DNA from: VGCC01 sp044375955
Lineage (GTDB): Bacteria; Actinomycetota; Actinomycetes; S36-B12
NCBI GenBank assembly: GCA_044375955.1
Contig: JBILLS010000009.1
Coordinates: 1-55,379 of the forward strand
DNA: 55,379 nt
Reading direction: 5' to 3'
The position numbers and the translations under genes were made by a program. Shown here piece by piece: positions 16,985 through 25,681 of the stretch (its first letter is position 1; each line of letters starts with the position of its first letter). The notes under the pieces are model-generated. The model was given only the letters and a program-made list of their open reading frames with translations, was not told where the DNA came from and ran no database searches.

Positions 16985-17914
16985 TTACGTCAGGGTTACC
17001 AGCCGGTCCATCAGCAGTGTCACGAAACGGTCACGATCGATCCCGAGCCCCACATGGCAGTTGGGTGTGCGGTCCGTCACACGCCATCGATCCACCACCG
17101 TGCGCCCCACGCATAACTCTGATTCCAGATCGACCTCAACATTCGCGAACACCGTGGTCACCAGGGTGGGGTCGATCAGGTGCGCGATCGTCACGGCATC
17201 GTGGATCGGGGCCCCCTCCCAGCCGAACCGCTCCTGGTGGAAACCGACGAAGTGGTCGAGCAGCTCCGCCACGAACTGCCCGCAGTCCCCCCGACCCCGA
17301 AGGGCATCCGCGTGCGCGTCGGCGAGCCACGCCTGGTGCGTGACCTCCAGTCCGATCATGGTGAGGTCGAGTCCGCTCCCCAGCACAACGTCGGCGGCTT
17401 CGGGATCCACCCAGATGTTGAACTCCGCCGCAGGCGTCCAGTTGCCCAGGTCGACGGCCCCACCCATGAACACGATCCGGGCGATCCGGTCGCGCAGGTG
17501 CGGCAGGGACTCGAGTGCAGCCGCGGCATTGGTCTGGGGACCGGTGACCACCAGGGTGACGGGCTCCGACGCCTCGGTGAGCACCTGGGCGATGAGCTCG
17601 ACGGCGGTGAGGGAACTCGGTGGGCGACTGGGTGCGACCGGGAGCGGACCCGCAAGGCCGCCATCACCGTGCATCGAGGCGGCCGTCGACAGTTCCCGGA
17701 CACGGGGGCGATCCGCCCCGGCCGCAACCGGGATGTCCGGGCGGCCCACCATGTCGAGTACGCGCAGCGCATTCGCGGTGGTGTTCTCCAGGGTCACGTT
17801 CCCCGCGACCGTGGTCACCGCGAGCAGGTCGATCGCCGGGTCCGCGACGGCGAGCATGATCGCCAGGGCGTCGTCGTGACCCGGATCGCAGTCGAGGATG
17901 ACGGGGATCGGCAC
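16985..17914 (-). CDS. Inosine-uridine-preferring nucleoside hydrolase
   Basis: 309 residues. It hydrolyses the N-glycosidic bond of ribonucleosides. The N-terminal DCDPGHDDA (residues 8-16) is the Ca-binding aspartate cluster; GNVTLENTTANALRVL, MGGAVDLGNWTPAAEFNIWVD and a C-terminal IHDAVT complete the pocket. The GTG start is 2 nt after the mutase stop. It lies at the 3' end of the sdh-mutase unit and just upstream of the nucleoside transporter, to which it functionally belongs. Exact base preference cannot be read. Confidence 0.93.
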   Translation of the reverse strand: MPIPVILDCDPGHDDALAIMLAVADPAIDLLAVTTVAGNVTLENTTANALRVLDMVGRPDIPVAAGADRPRVRELSTAASMHGDGGLAGPLPVAPSRPPSSLTAVELIAQVLTEASEPVTLVVTGPQTNAAAALESLPHLRDRIARIVFMGGAVDLGNWTPAAEFNIWVDPEAADVVLGSGLDLTMIGLEVTHQAWLADAHADALRGRGDCGQFVAELLDHFVGFHQERFGWEGAPIHDAVTIAHLIDPTLVTTVFANVEVDLESELCVGRTVVDRWRVTDRTPNCHVGLGIDRDRFVTLLMDRLVTLT

Positions 17915-17916
17915 GA

Positions 17917-19512
17917 CTAGAACACGTCCACGGGCGTGTAGGTCCCCCAGACATCGCGCAGCGCATCGGATACCTCGCCGACGGTGGCCCGAGCACGGAG
18001 GGCGTCCTTCATCGGGTAGAGCAGGTTGCCATCACCGGCGGCAGTCTCCCGGATCACCTGCAGGAGCCGCTGCACCTCCGCGTTGTCGCGGCCCGCGCGC
18101 AAGGTGGCGAGGCGCTCGGATTGGGTGGCCTCGATGTTCGGGTCGACACGCAAGGGCTCGTAGTGCTCGTGCTCATCGATCGTGAACCGGTTCACGCCGA
18201 CGATCACCCGCTCCCCCGCGTCGATCTCGTTGGCCACCGCGTACGCCGAGCGCTCGATCTCGGATTTCTGGAATCCGGCCTCGATCGCCGAGACGGCCCC
18301 ACCCATCCCGTCGATCTGGTCGATGAGCGCCTGCGCGGCAGCCTCGATGTCATCGGTCATCGACTCGATGACGTAGGACCCCGCGAACGGATCGACGGTC
18401 GTGGTCACATCCGTCTCGAACGCAAGGACCTGCTGGGTGCGCAGAGCCAGGCGCGCGGCCTTCTCCGTCGGCAGTGCGATCGCTTCGTCGAAGGAGTTCG
18501 TGTGCAGGGACTGGGTGCCACCGAGGACCGCCGCGAGCCCCTGGACCGCGACACGGACCAGGTTGACCTCCGGCTGCTGCGCAGTGAGCTGCACCCCGGC
18601 GGTCTGGGTGTGGAAGCGCAGCATCCAGGACTTCGGGTCCTGGGCGCCGAAGCGTTCACGCATCACTTTCGCCCAGATACGGCGGGCGGCTCGGAACTTT
18701 GCGACCTCTTCGAGGATCGTCGTGCGGGAGACGAAGAAGAAGGCGAGCCGGGGGGCGAACTCGTCGACATCCTGGCCGGAGTCCACCGCAGCCTGCACGT
18801 ACTCGATGCCATCGGCGAGGGTGAAGGCGATCTCCTGGACCGGGGTCGCTCCCGCTTCGGCCATGTGATACCCGGAGATCGAGATGGTGTTCCACTTGGG
18901 GATCTCGGCCCGGCAGTACGTGAAGATGTCGGTGATCAGCCGCAACGACGGTGCTGGCGGATAGATGTAGGTGCCCCGCGCGATGTATTCCTTCAATACG
19001 TCGTTCTGGATGGTGCCGTTGAGCGCCTTCGGATCGACTCCCTGCTCCTCGGCCACGAGTTGGTAGAGCAGGAGCAGGATCGCCGCGGGCGAGTTGATCG
19101 TCATCGAGGTTGACACCTGGTCGAGTGGGATTCCATCGAAGAGGATGCGCATGTCCTCGATCGAATCGATGGCCACACCCACTTTGCCGACCTCGCCGTG
19201 GGCCAGGGCATGGTCCGAGTCGTAGCCCATCTGGGTCGGCAGGTCGAAGGCGACGGAGAGCCCGGTGGTGCCCGCAGCGAGCAGCTGCTTGTAGCGGGCG
19301 TTGGACTCCGCGGCCGTGCCGAAACCCGCGTATTGACGCATCGTCCACGGCCGGCCCGTGTACATGGTCGGGTACACACCCCGGGTGAAGGGATACTGCC
19401 CCGGTTCACCGAGGCGCTCCTGCGGTGACCAACCGTTCAGGTCGTCGGCGTCGTAGACCGCCTTGATCGGCAGACCCGACTCCGACCGCGCGGAGTCGCC
19501 GCTAGTCGGCAT
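17917..19512 (-). CDS. B12-dependent methylmalonyl-CoA mutase-type catalytic subunit (no B12 domain)
   Basis: 531 residues, only the TIM-barrel substrate half; the ~130-residue B12-binding domain is absent. Key residues of methylmalonyl-CoA mutase are kept: Tyr61 (RQYAGFG, equivalent to Tyr89 of the Propionibacterium enzyme), Arg191 (PSLRLI, equivalent to Arg207) and catalytic His216 (SGYHMAEAG). Tyr plus Arg argues for methylmalonyl-CoA/succinyl-CoA rather than isobutyryl-CoA, which uses Phe and Gln. The start overlaps sdhB by 11 bp, tying it to succinate oxidation. The only B12 subunit in the window is at 44299-44700, next to sucCD. Partnership is inferred. Confidence 0.9.
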   Translation of the reverse strand: MPTSGDSARSESGLPIKAVYDADDLNGWSPQERLGEPGQYPFTRGVYPTMYTGRPWTMRQYAGFGTAAESNARYKQLLAAGTTGLSVAFDLPTQMGYDSDHALAHGEVGKVGVAIDSIEDMRILFDGIPLDQVSTSMTINSPAAILLLLYQLVAEEQGVDPKALNGTIQNDVLKEYIARGTYIYPPAPSLRLITDIFTYCRAEIPKWNTISISGYHMAEAGATPVQEIAFTLADGIEYVQAAVDSGQDVDEFAPRLAFFFVSRTTILEEVAKFRAARRIWAKVMRERFGAQDPKSWMLRFHTQTAGVQLTAQQPEVNLVRVAVQGLAAVLGGTQSLHTNSFDEAIALPTEKAARLALRTQQVLAFETDVTTTVDPFAGSYVIESMTDDIEAAAQALIDQIDGMGGAVSAIEAGFQKSEIERSAYAVANEIDAGERVIVGVNRFTIDEHEHYEPLRVDPNIEATQSERLATLRAGRDNAEVQRLLQVIRETAAGDGNLLYPMKDALRARATVGEVSDALRDVWGTYTPVDVF

Positions 19513-20260
19513 CCTTCCGAACCTTGATCTTGCTGCCCAGCCAGAGCAGTGGGTCGTACTTGCGATCGGCGACCCGCTCCTTCAGGGGGATCAAGGCGTT
19601 GTCGGTGATCTTGATGTGCTCGGGGCACACCTGGGTGCAGCACTTGGTGATGTTGCAGTAGCCGAGCCCCAACTCCTCCTGAGCCAACTCCTGGCGATCC
19701 AGGGTGTCCAGCGGGTGCATGTCGAGTTCGGTGACGCGCATCAGGACGCGCGGGCCCGCGAAGTACTTCTTGTTCTCCTCGTGGTCGCGCACAGCGTGAC
19801 AGGTGTTCTGGCAGAGGAAGCACTCGATGCACTTACGGAACTCCTGGCTTCGCGAGACATCCTCCTGCGTCATCCGATACTCGCCCGGCTTCAAGCCCTC
19901 CGGTGGCTGGAACGCGGGGACCTCGCGGGCCTTGACGTAGTTGTAGGTCACGTCGGTGACCAGGTCGCGGATGACCGGGAAGGTGCGCAGGGGCGTGATC
20001 GTCACCGGCTCACCCTCGGGGAGGGAGTTCATCCGGGTCAGACACATCAGCCGCGGCTTGCCATTCACCTCGGCACTGCACGACCCGCACTTGCCGGCCT
20101 TGCAGTTCCACCGGATGGCGAGGTCGTTCTCCTGCTCGGCCTGGATCCGGTGCAGGACGTCGAGCACGACCTCACCCTCGTTGACCTGGGTGGTGTAGTC
20201 CTTCAGCTCACCTTCACCCTTGTCACCGCGCCAGATGCGGAATATCGCTGTGTAGCCCAT
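19502..20260 (-). CDS. sdhB: Succinate dehydrogenase iron-sulfur subunit
   Basis: 252 residues. An N-terminal 2Fe-2S ferredoxin domain (WNCKAGKCGSCSAEVNG, then RLMC) is followed by a C-terminal region with C-x-x-C-x-x-C motifs: RKCIECFLCQNTCH for one cluster and NITKCCTQVCPEH for the other. It passes electrons from FAD to quinone. It resembles the actinobacterial Sdh1 enzyme. It follows sdhA closely and its 3' end overlaps the mutase gene. Confidence 0.95.
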   Translation of the reverse strand: MGYTAIFRIWRGDKGEGELKDYTTQVNEGEVVLDVLHRIQAEQENDLAIRWNCKAGKCGSCSAEVNGKPRLMCLTRMNSLPEGEPVTITPLRTFPVIRDLVTDVTYNYVKAREVPAFQPPEGLKPGEYRMTQEDVSRSQEFRKCIECFLCQNTCHAVRDHEENKKYFAGPRVLMRVTELDMHPLDTLDRQELAQEELGLGYCNITKCCTQVCPEHIKITDNALIPLKERVADRKYDPLLWLGSKIKVRKDAD

Positions 20261-20262
20261 GC

Positions 20263-22170
20263 CTACCCCTGTCCCGCTGTCTCGAGTTCTGCCGCAGTCA
20301 TGTACTTGCCCAGCTCCGCCTCATCGAACAGGCTCTGCAGATCGTTGGTCATCGACGGCAGCGGCTTCTTCTCCACCTCGAGTTCACCGTCCTTGACCGA
20401 GCAGACCAGGTTCACCTTGCGCCAGTAGGGATCCATCATCGGGAAGTCGTCGCGCGTGTGACCACCACGTGACTCCTGCCGGGTCAGCGCCGCGAGAGCA
20501 ATGCACTTGGACACCAGCAGCTGCTTGGGGAGGTCGAGTGCCAAATTCCAGCCCGGGTTGTAGGAGCGTCCACCCGTGGTGTTGAGATACGCGATCCGCA
20601 TCGTGAGATCCTCGATGCTCTTCAACGCGAGGGTCATCTCGTGCTCCGTGCGGATGATCCCGACGAGGTCGTTCATGACCTCCTGCAGTTCATGCTGGAT
20701 CGTGTACGGATTCTCACCACCGGTCATGGTGAACGGCTTCAACGCCCAGGCGAGGGCATCCGTGACGTCAGCCTCGTTGATCGCCGGGCGCCAGCCCTTC
20801 GAGTTCGCTGCATCGACGTACTCCGCGGCGTAGATGCCTGCCCGCCGGCCGAAGACGAGGAGGTCCGACAGCGAATTGCCACCGAGACGGTTCGAGCCGT
20901 GGAGTCCCCCGGCGGCCTCACCCGCACAGAACAGGCCGTTGACACCGATCGCAGCCGTGGTGTCCGGGTCGACCTCGACACCGCCCATGACGTAATGACA
21001 CGTGGGACCGACCTCCATCGGCTCCTGGGTGATGTCGACGTCGGCCAGTTCCTTGAACTGGTGCCACATCGACGGGAGCTTCGCCTTGATGACGTCGGGA
21101 GCGAGGCGCTTGGACACGTCGAGGTAGACACCGCCGTGCGGCGATCCGCGACCGGCCTTCACCTCGGCGTTGATCGCGCGAGCGACCTCATCGCGGGGGA
21201 GCAACTCCGGTGGCCGCTTGTTGTTGTCCGGGTCGGTATACCAACGATCGGCCTCTTCCTCGGTGTCGGCGTACTTGTCCTTGAACACCTCGGGGATGTA
21301 ATCGAACATGAAGCGGCGGCCCTCGGAGTTGGTGAGCACACCGCCATCACCGCGAACGGACTCGGTGACCAAGAGTCCGCGCACGCTGGGCGGCCACACC
21401 ATGCCCGTCGGGTGGAACTGGACGAACTCCATGTTGATCAGCGAGCCCCCGCACTCCAGGGCCAGGGCGTGACCGTCACCGGTGTATTCCCAGGAATTAC
21501 TGGTGACCTTGAAGGACTTGCCGATGCCGCCGGTGGCGATGACCACGGCGGAGGTCTCAATCACGATGAACTCGCCGGTGGTGCGCCAGTAGGCGAGGAC
21601 GCCACTGACCCGCCGGTTGTCACCCTCCCCGGTCATGAAGATCTTGGTGACGGTGCACTCGGCGAACACCCGGATCCCCGACTCATAGTCCCCGGTGGCC
21701 TTGAAGTCCTTCTGCTGCAGCGCCACGACCTTCTGCTGCAGCGTGCGGATCATCTCCAGGCCCGTGCGGTCGCCGACGTGCGCCAGCCGGGGATACTCGT
21801 GGCCACCGAAATTGCGCTGGCTGATCCGGCCGTCCTTGGTCCGATCGAACAGCGCGCCCCAGCTCTCCAACTCCCAGACACATTCGGGTGCTTCCTTGGC
21901 GTGCAGCTCGGCCATGCGATAGCTATTGAGGAACTTTCCACCGCGCATGGTGTCGCGGAAGTGGACCTGCCAGTTGTCCTTGGGATTGACGTTCGCCATC
22001 GATGCGGCGATACCACCCTCGGCCATGACCGTGTGCGCCTTACCGAACAGCGACTTGCTCATCACCGCGACGGTCTTGCCTGCCTCACGGGCACTGATCG
22101 CCGCGCGCAGGCCGGCACCGCCAGCACCGATCACGACGACGTCGTACGAGAGCTTCTCGTAGTCACTCAT
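20263..22170 (-). CDS. sdhA: Succinate dehydrogenase flavoprotein subunit
   Basis: 635 residues from ATG 22170, with GGGAG upstream. FAD-binding GAGGAGL at 15-21; H46 in KAHTVMAEGG is the covalent FAD-attachment position; FVQFHPTGM, the capping domain and a C-terminal SRGGHTRDDFP complete the family. The longer open frame upstream of ATG 22170 overlaps sdhC and is not used. It oxidises succinate to fumarate at the cytosolic face of the membrane. It is the Sdh1 type, with a single large anchor encoded just upstream. Confidence 0.96.
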   Translation of the reverse strand: MSDYEKLSYDVVVIGAGGAGLRAAISAREAGKTVAVMSKSLFGKAHTVMAEGGIAASMANVNPKDNWQVHFRDTMRGGKFLNSYRMAELHAKEAPECVWELESWGALFDRTKDGRISQRNFGGHEYPRLAHVGDRTGLEMIRTLQQKVVALQQKDFKATGDYESGIRVFAECTVTKIFMTGEGDNRRVSGVLAYWRTTGEFIVIETSAVVIATGGIGKSFKVTSNSWEYTGDGHALALECGGSLINMEFVQFHPTGMVWPPSVRGLLVTESVRGDGGVLTNSEGRRFMFDYIPEVFKDKYADTEEEADRWYTDPDNNKRPPELLPRDEVARAINAEVKAGRGSPHGGVYLDVSKRLAPDVIKAKLPSMWHQFKELADVDITQEPMEVGPTCHYVMGGVEVDPDTTAAIGVNGLFCAGEAAGGLHGSNRLGGNSLSDLLVFGRRAGIYAAEYVDAANSKGWRPAINEADVTDALAWALKPFTMTGGENPYTIQHELQEVMNDLVGIIRTEHEMTLALKSIEDLTMRIAYLNTTGGRSYNPGWNLALDLPKQLLVSKCIALAALTRQESRGGHTRDDFPMMDPYWRKVNLVCSVKDGELEVEKKPLPSMTNDLQSLFDEAELGKYMTAAELETAGQG

Positions 22171-22184
22171 GGCATCTCCCTCGA

Positions 22185-23000
22185 TCAGAAGAAGTAGAGG
22201 TTGGGAATGGTGTCGGTGGCAACAAGCAGGACGTAGACGTCGGCGAACGCAACACCGAGGAGCGAGTACCACGCGTAGCGCGGGTGGTTGCCGTTCAACC
22301 GCGAAACCCAGGTCCACATCTTGTAGCGGACCGGGTGCGCGGAGAAGTGCTTCAGGCGACCGCCGATGGCGTTGCGGCAGGAGTGACAGGAAAGCGAGTA
22401 CAGCCACAGCAGGGTTGAGCTGGTCAGGAGCACGAGCGTGCCGACGCTCATGTGGCCCCACTCGTAGTTCTCATTGCGGAAGGCGATGATCGCGTCGAAG
22501 GTGAGGATCGCGTTGAAGACCAAGCCGATGTAGAAGAAGTAACGGTGCGAGTTCTGCAGGATCAGCGGGAAGCGGGTCTCCCCCGTGTACTTCTTGTGCG
22601 CATCCGGGACAGCGCACGCCGGCGGTGACAGCCAGAAGGAGCGGTAGTAGGCCTTCCGGTAGTAGTAACAGGTGAGTCGGAAGCCCAGCGGGAAGACTAG
22701 GATGATGAGCGCCGGCGACAGCACCCACCAGGAACCGAACGGCGTTCCGAAGTCCGAGGAACCGGGGACGCAGCTGGTGGCCAGGCAGGGGGAATAGAAC
22801 GGCGAGAGCAGCGGGGCCGCGTAGTAGTAGTTGTTCTGGAAGGCCCGAATGGTCGAGTAGATGACGAAGGCGATCAGCACGCCGGCGGTGATGGCGGGCT
22901 CGATCCACCACTTGTCCGTGCGCAGGAAGCGGGCATTGATCCGGGCGCGTTCGCCATTCGGTTGCCCGGACGACGCCTGTGGCGGTGTCGCCAGAGCCAT
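22185..23000 (-). CDS. sdhC: Succinate dehydrogenase membrane anchor, Sdh1-type
   Basis: 271 residues with five predicted membrane helices. Candidate haem/quinone-ligating His occur in LILQNSHRYFFY and SLSCHSCRN. Length and five-helix layout match the single fused anchor of mycobacterial Sdh1 (Rv0249c-like) rather than separate SdhC and SdhD. It is first in the operon sdhC-sdhA-sdhB-mutase. A GGAGG site precedes the start. Confidence 0.9.
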   Translation of the reverse strand: MALATPPQASSGQPNGERARINARFLRTDKWWIEPAITAGVLIAFVIYSTIRAFQNNYYYAAPLLSPFYSPCLATSCVPGSSDFGTPFGSWWVLSPALIILVFPLGFRLTCYYYRKAYYRSFWLSPPACAVPDAHKKYTGETRFPLILQNSHRYFFYIGLVFNAILTFDAIIAFRNENYEWGHMSVGTLVLLTSSTLLWLYSLSCHSCRNAIGGRLKHFSAHPVRYKMWTWVSRLNGNHPRYAWYSLLGVAFADVYVLLVATDTIPNLYFF

Positions 23001-23101
23001 GGGGGCCTCCTCAGCCTCGACTGCCGCAATAGTAGGGGCGCTCCCGAGGTCTCGCAGCGAGAGATCGTGCGACGTCCATCACAGGCCGGGGGGCGGGGAT
23101 G
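23001..23101 (-). promoter_or_regulatory. sdh operon promoter region
   Basis: Minus-strand TACTAT at 23029-23034 is a good -10; the leader to ATG 23000 is then about 22 nt and contains GGAGG. A small hairpin TCTCG-CAG-CGAGA lies further upstream and is too weak to call a terminator for the preceding gene. Confidence 0.5.
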
Positions 23102-24139
23102 TCAGCGGCCGCTCGCCATCGGATCGACCTCGACGAGGATCTTGGGCTTCACCCGGCGCCCGGTGAGGAGCGCATCGGCCGCGGACGCGAAATCCAGGAA
23201 GGGAAACCTGCTGTCGACGAGCTCCTGCGGACGGATCACACCGGCCGCCATCAGTCGCAGGGCTCGTTCGTACTGATGGACCCCGTGCAACACCCCACTG
23301 ACCGACATGTTCTTGAGCACCACCGGGGCAAGGGAGAACCCGTCCGCCGCCTCCGCGGACACACCCGCGAGCGCGATGCGCGCGCCAGCATCGGCCATGC
23401 TCATCAGGGCATGGGTCGCTGCCGCATCACCGACGAAATCGAGCAGGACGTCGTAGGCGTCCGCGGGTGCGTCGGCGAGTGGCCGCGCCGCAACGCCGAG
23501 AGCAGCCATCTGACTCAATCCGTGCTCGGATGACCCGAACGCATCCACGCGGGCGCCCATCCCGACGAGGACCTGGACGGCCACCTGGGCGAGGGTCCCC
23601 GTCCCGATGACCGCGACCCGGTCAGAGTCTGTGGCACCCGTCACCGCGATGCACTCGAGCGACGTAACCGAGGGTTCGCAGAGCGCCGCATCCGCGAGCG
23701 AGACCGAATCCGGCACCGGTGTGAGGTTGGCAGCGGGGATCGTGATGAAGTTCTGCGCCGCCCCGGGCACGGTCCCCCACACACCGAGTTCACTTCGGGA
23801 ACGGCACTGGTTGATGAAGCCGGCACGACAACGGTCGCATGTGCGGCAGGGAATGAATGGGTGGCCCACCACGCGCTCCCCGACGTACCGACCTTTCACG
23901 CCGTCGCCGAGGACCTCGATCACTCCGGACCATTCATGGCCCACGACGAAGGGATGTCTCTGCTTCCCTTGCAATACGAACGGACTCGTTCCCGCGATGA
24001 GAGCGGCGTCGGTGCCACAGAAGCCCACGAACCCGATGCGCACCACCACTTCATCGGACAGCGGCGGGCGCACGGGCCACGGCTCGACGGCGACCATCCC
24101 CGGTCCCCGGACGACCGCGGCGGAGTTGTCGGCGATCAC
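23102..24139 (-). CDS. Zinc-dependent medium-chain alcohol dehydrogenase
   Basis: 345 residues. Catalytic zinc ligands: FCGTDAAL (Cys) and GHEW (His-Glu); structural zinc: four Cys in IPCRTCDRCRAGFINQC. The Rossmann motif is AVIGTGTLAQVAVQ, with a third Gly that differs from the canonical GxGxxG. GTG 24139 is chosen, 10 nt after the stop of the upstream aldehyde dehydrogenase. The pair may oxidise an alcohol to an acid by way of the aldehyde (inference); which gives or takes substrate is unknown. Confidence 0.9.
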   Translation of the reverse strand: MIADNSAAVVRGPGMVAVEPWPVRPPLSDEVVVRIGFVGFCGTDAALIAGTSPFVLQGKQRHPFVVGHEWSGVIEVLGDGVKGRYVGERVVGHPFIPCRTCDRCRAGFINQCRSRSELGVWGTVPGAAQNFITIPAANLTPVPDSVSLADAALCEPSVTSLECIAVTGATDSDRVAVIGTGTLAQVAVQVLVGMGARVDAFGSSEHGLSQMAALGVAARPLADAPADAYDVLLDFVGDAAATHALMSMADAGARIALAGVSAEAADGFSLAPVVLKNMSVSGVLHGVHQYERALRLMAAGVIRPQELVDSRFPFLDFASAADALLTGRRVKPKILVEVDPMASGR

Positions 24140-24149
24140 GATCGATCCG

Positions 24150-25595
24150 TCACAGGTCCACGGCGAAGTACTGCGTCTCCAGGAACTCATGGATCCCGGA
24201 AAAGCCACCCTCCCGGCCCAGACCGGATTCCTTCATCCCGCCGAAGGGAGCAGCCGGGTCCGAGGCGATACCTCGGTTGACCGCGACCATCCCGGACTCG
24301 ATGCGCCGTGCCACCCGGATCCCCTCGCCGGCATCCTTCGCGTAGACGTACGAGATCAGCCCGTACTCGGTGTCGTTGGCCATCCGGATCGCCTCGTCCT
24401 GATCGGTGAACGTCACGATCGGAGCGATGGGCCCGAAGATCTCGTTGCGGGTCAGCGTGGATCCGTGCTGGACATCGCGCACGATGTGCGGGGCGATGAA
24501 CGCACCGGCCGTCGGTGCCTCGGAGACCGCCACCGGCTCCGCACCCTCAGCCACGGCCTGACCAACAAGATCGAGGATCTTGTCGCGCTCCTTCACACTG
24601 ACCATCGCCCCGAGGTCGTTCCCCTGATCGATGCCCGGTCCGATGCGCAGCGCCGCGAGGGCTGCACTGAACTTCGTCGCGAATGCGTCGACCAGGGATT
24701 CGTGCACATAGAAGCGATTCGCAGCCGTGCACGCCGAACCCCCGTTGCGCATCTTGGCGATCATCGCTCCCTCGACGGCCTTGTCCACATCGGCTCCCTC
24801 GAGGACCAGGAAGGGTGCGTTGCCGCCGAGCTCCATGGAGGAGGGCAGGACCCGTCGCGCAGTCTGCTCGAGGAGCAGTTTGCCGACGTAGGTCGACCCG
24901 GTGAAGGACAGCGTCGCGACGCGCGCATCCGCGAGGATCGCCTCGGAGATCGCACCGGACTTCGACGTGGTGATCACGTTGAGGACACCGTCGGGCAACC
25001 CAGCGCGTTGCATGACATCGGCGATCCAGAGTGCGGTCAGCGGAGTCTCACCCGCGGGCTTGAGGATCGCCGTGCACCCAGCCGCGAAAGCGGGCGCAAG
25101 TTTGCGTGTCGCCATCGCCGCAGGGAAGTTCCACGGCGTGATCAGATAAGCGACACCCATCGGCCGGTGATCGACGACGATCGTCTTGTCGCGATTGGGG
25201 GCGTAGCGGAAATCGCCTTGGACACGCACCGCCTCCTCGGAGAACCAGCGCAGAAATTCGGCCGCATAGATGGCCTCTCCCATCGCGTCGCGCCACGCCT
25301 TCCCGTTCTCTAGGACGATCAGGCGGGCACAATCCTCGATTTCGGTGGTCATGATCTCGAAACTGCGCCGCAGGATCTCTGCCCGCTGCCGCGCGGGCGT
25401 CATCGCCCAGGACTGGAAGGCATCGTGTGCGGCACCGACTGCCTGGAGTGCCTCGGCTTCGGTCGCGTCGCCGATCTCCGTGAGCGTGCTCAGGGTGGCC
25501 GGGTTGGTCACGGGGAGCTGCGCCGCGGACCGAACCCACGCACCCCCGATCAGCAGGCCCGTGGGGGTCCGGGCGGGCAGGGTGTCCACGCTCAT
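24150..25595 (-). CDS. NAD(P)-dependent aldehyde dehydrogenase, succinate-semialdehyde type
   Basis: 481 residues. TPWNFPAAMATRKLAPAFAAG is close to the succinate-semialdehyde dehydrogenase consensus. FTGSTYVGK is the Rossmann loop, the general base is in SMELGGNAPF, and the catalytic Cys in GGSACTAANRFYVH. It heads a two-gene unit with the alcohol dehydrogenase. Substrate call is from general similarity only; other short-chain semialdehydes are possible. Confidence 0.9.
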   Translation of the reverse strand: MSVDTLPARTPTGLLIGGAWVRSAAQLPVTNPATLSTLTEIGDATEAEALQAVGAAHDAFQSWAMTPARQRAEILRRSFEIMTTEIEDCARLIVLENGKAWRDAMGEAIYAAEFLRWFSEEAVRVQGDFRYAPNRDKTIVVDHRPMGVAYLITPWNFPAAMATRKLAPAFAAGCTAILKPAGETPLTALWIADVMQRAGLPDGVLNVITTSKSGAISEAILADARVATLSFTGSTYVGKLLLEQTARRVLPSSMELGGNAPFLVLEGADVDKAVEGAMIAKMRNGGSACTAANRFYVHESLVDAFATKFSAALAALRIGPGIDQGNDLGAMVSVKERDKILDLVGQAVAEGAEPVAVSEAPTAGAFIAPHIVRDVQHGSTLTRNEIFGPIAPIVTFTDQDEAIRMANDTEYGLISYVYAKDAGEGIRVARRIESGMVAVNRGIASDPAAPFGGMKESGLGREGGFSGIHEFLETQYFAVDL

Positions 25596-25645
25596 ATGTG
25601 TCCTCTCTCCTGGCGCCCCAGTCTCCCAGCCGCGCGGGGCGCGCG

Positions 25646-25681
25646 TTCGGTGAGGCGGGGAGCCCGCTTACCATGGCCGCG
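25646..25681 (+). promoter_or_regulatory. Leaderless promoter of the carboxypeptidase gene
   Basis: TTCGGT (25646-25651), 17-bp spacer, TACCAT (25669-25674), then 7 nt to ATG 25682. This argues for a start at 25682 rather than the ATG inside the -10 at 25673. Confidence 0.5.

Noticed and set aside
20641..22197. 518-residue rightward frame opposite sdhA
   Set aside because: Shadow of a well-supported gene in high-GC DNA; His/Asp/Gly-rich product with no family.
23607..25313. 568-residue rightward frame opposite the alcohol and aldehyde dehydrogenase genes
   Set aside because: Antisense shadow; spans two real genes and their junction.
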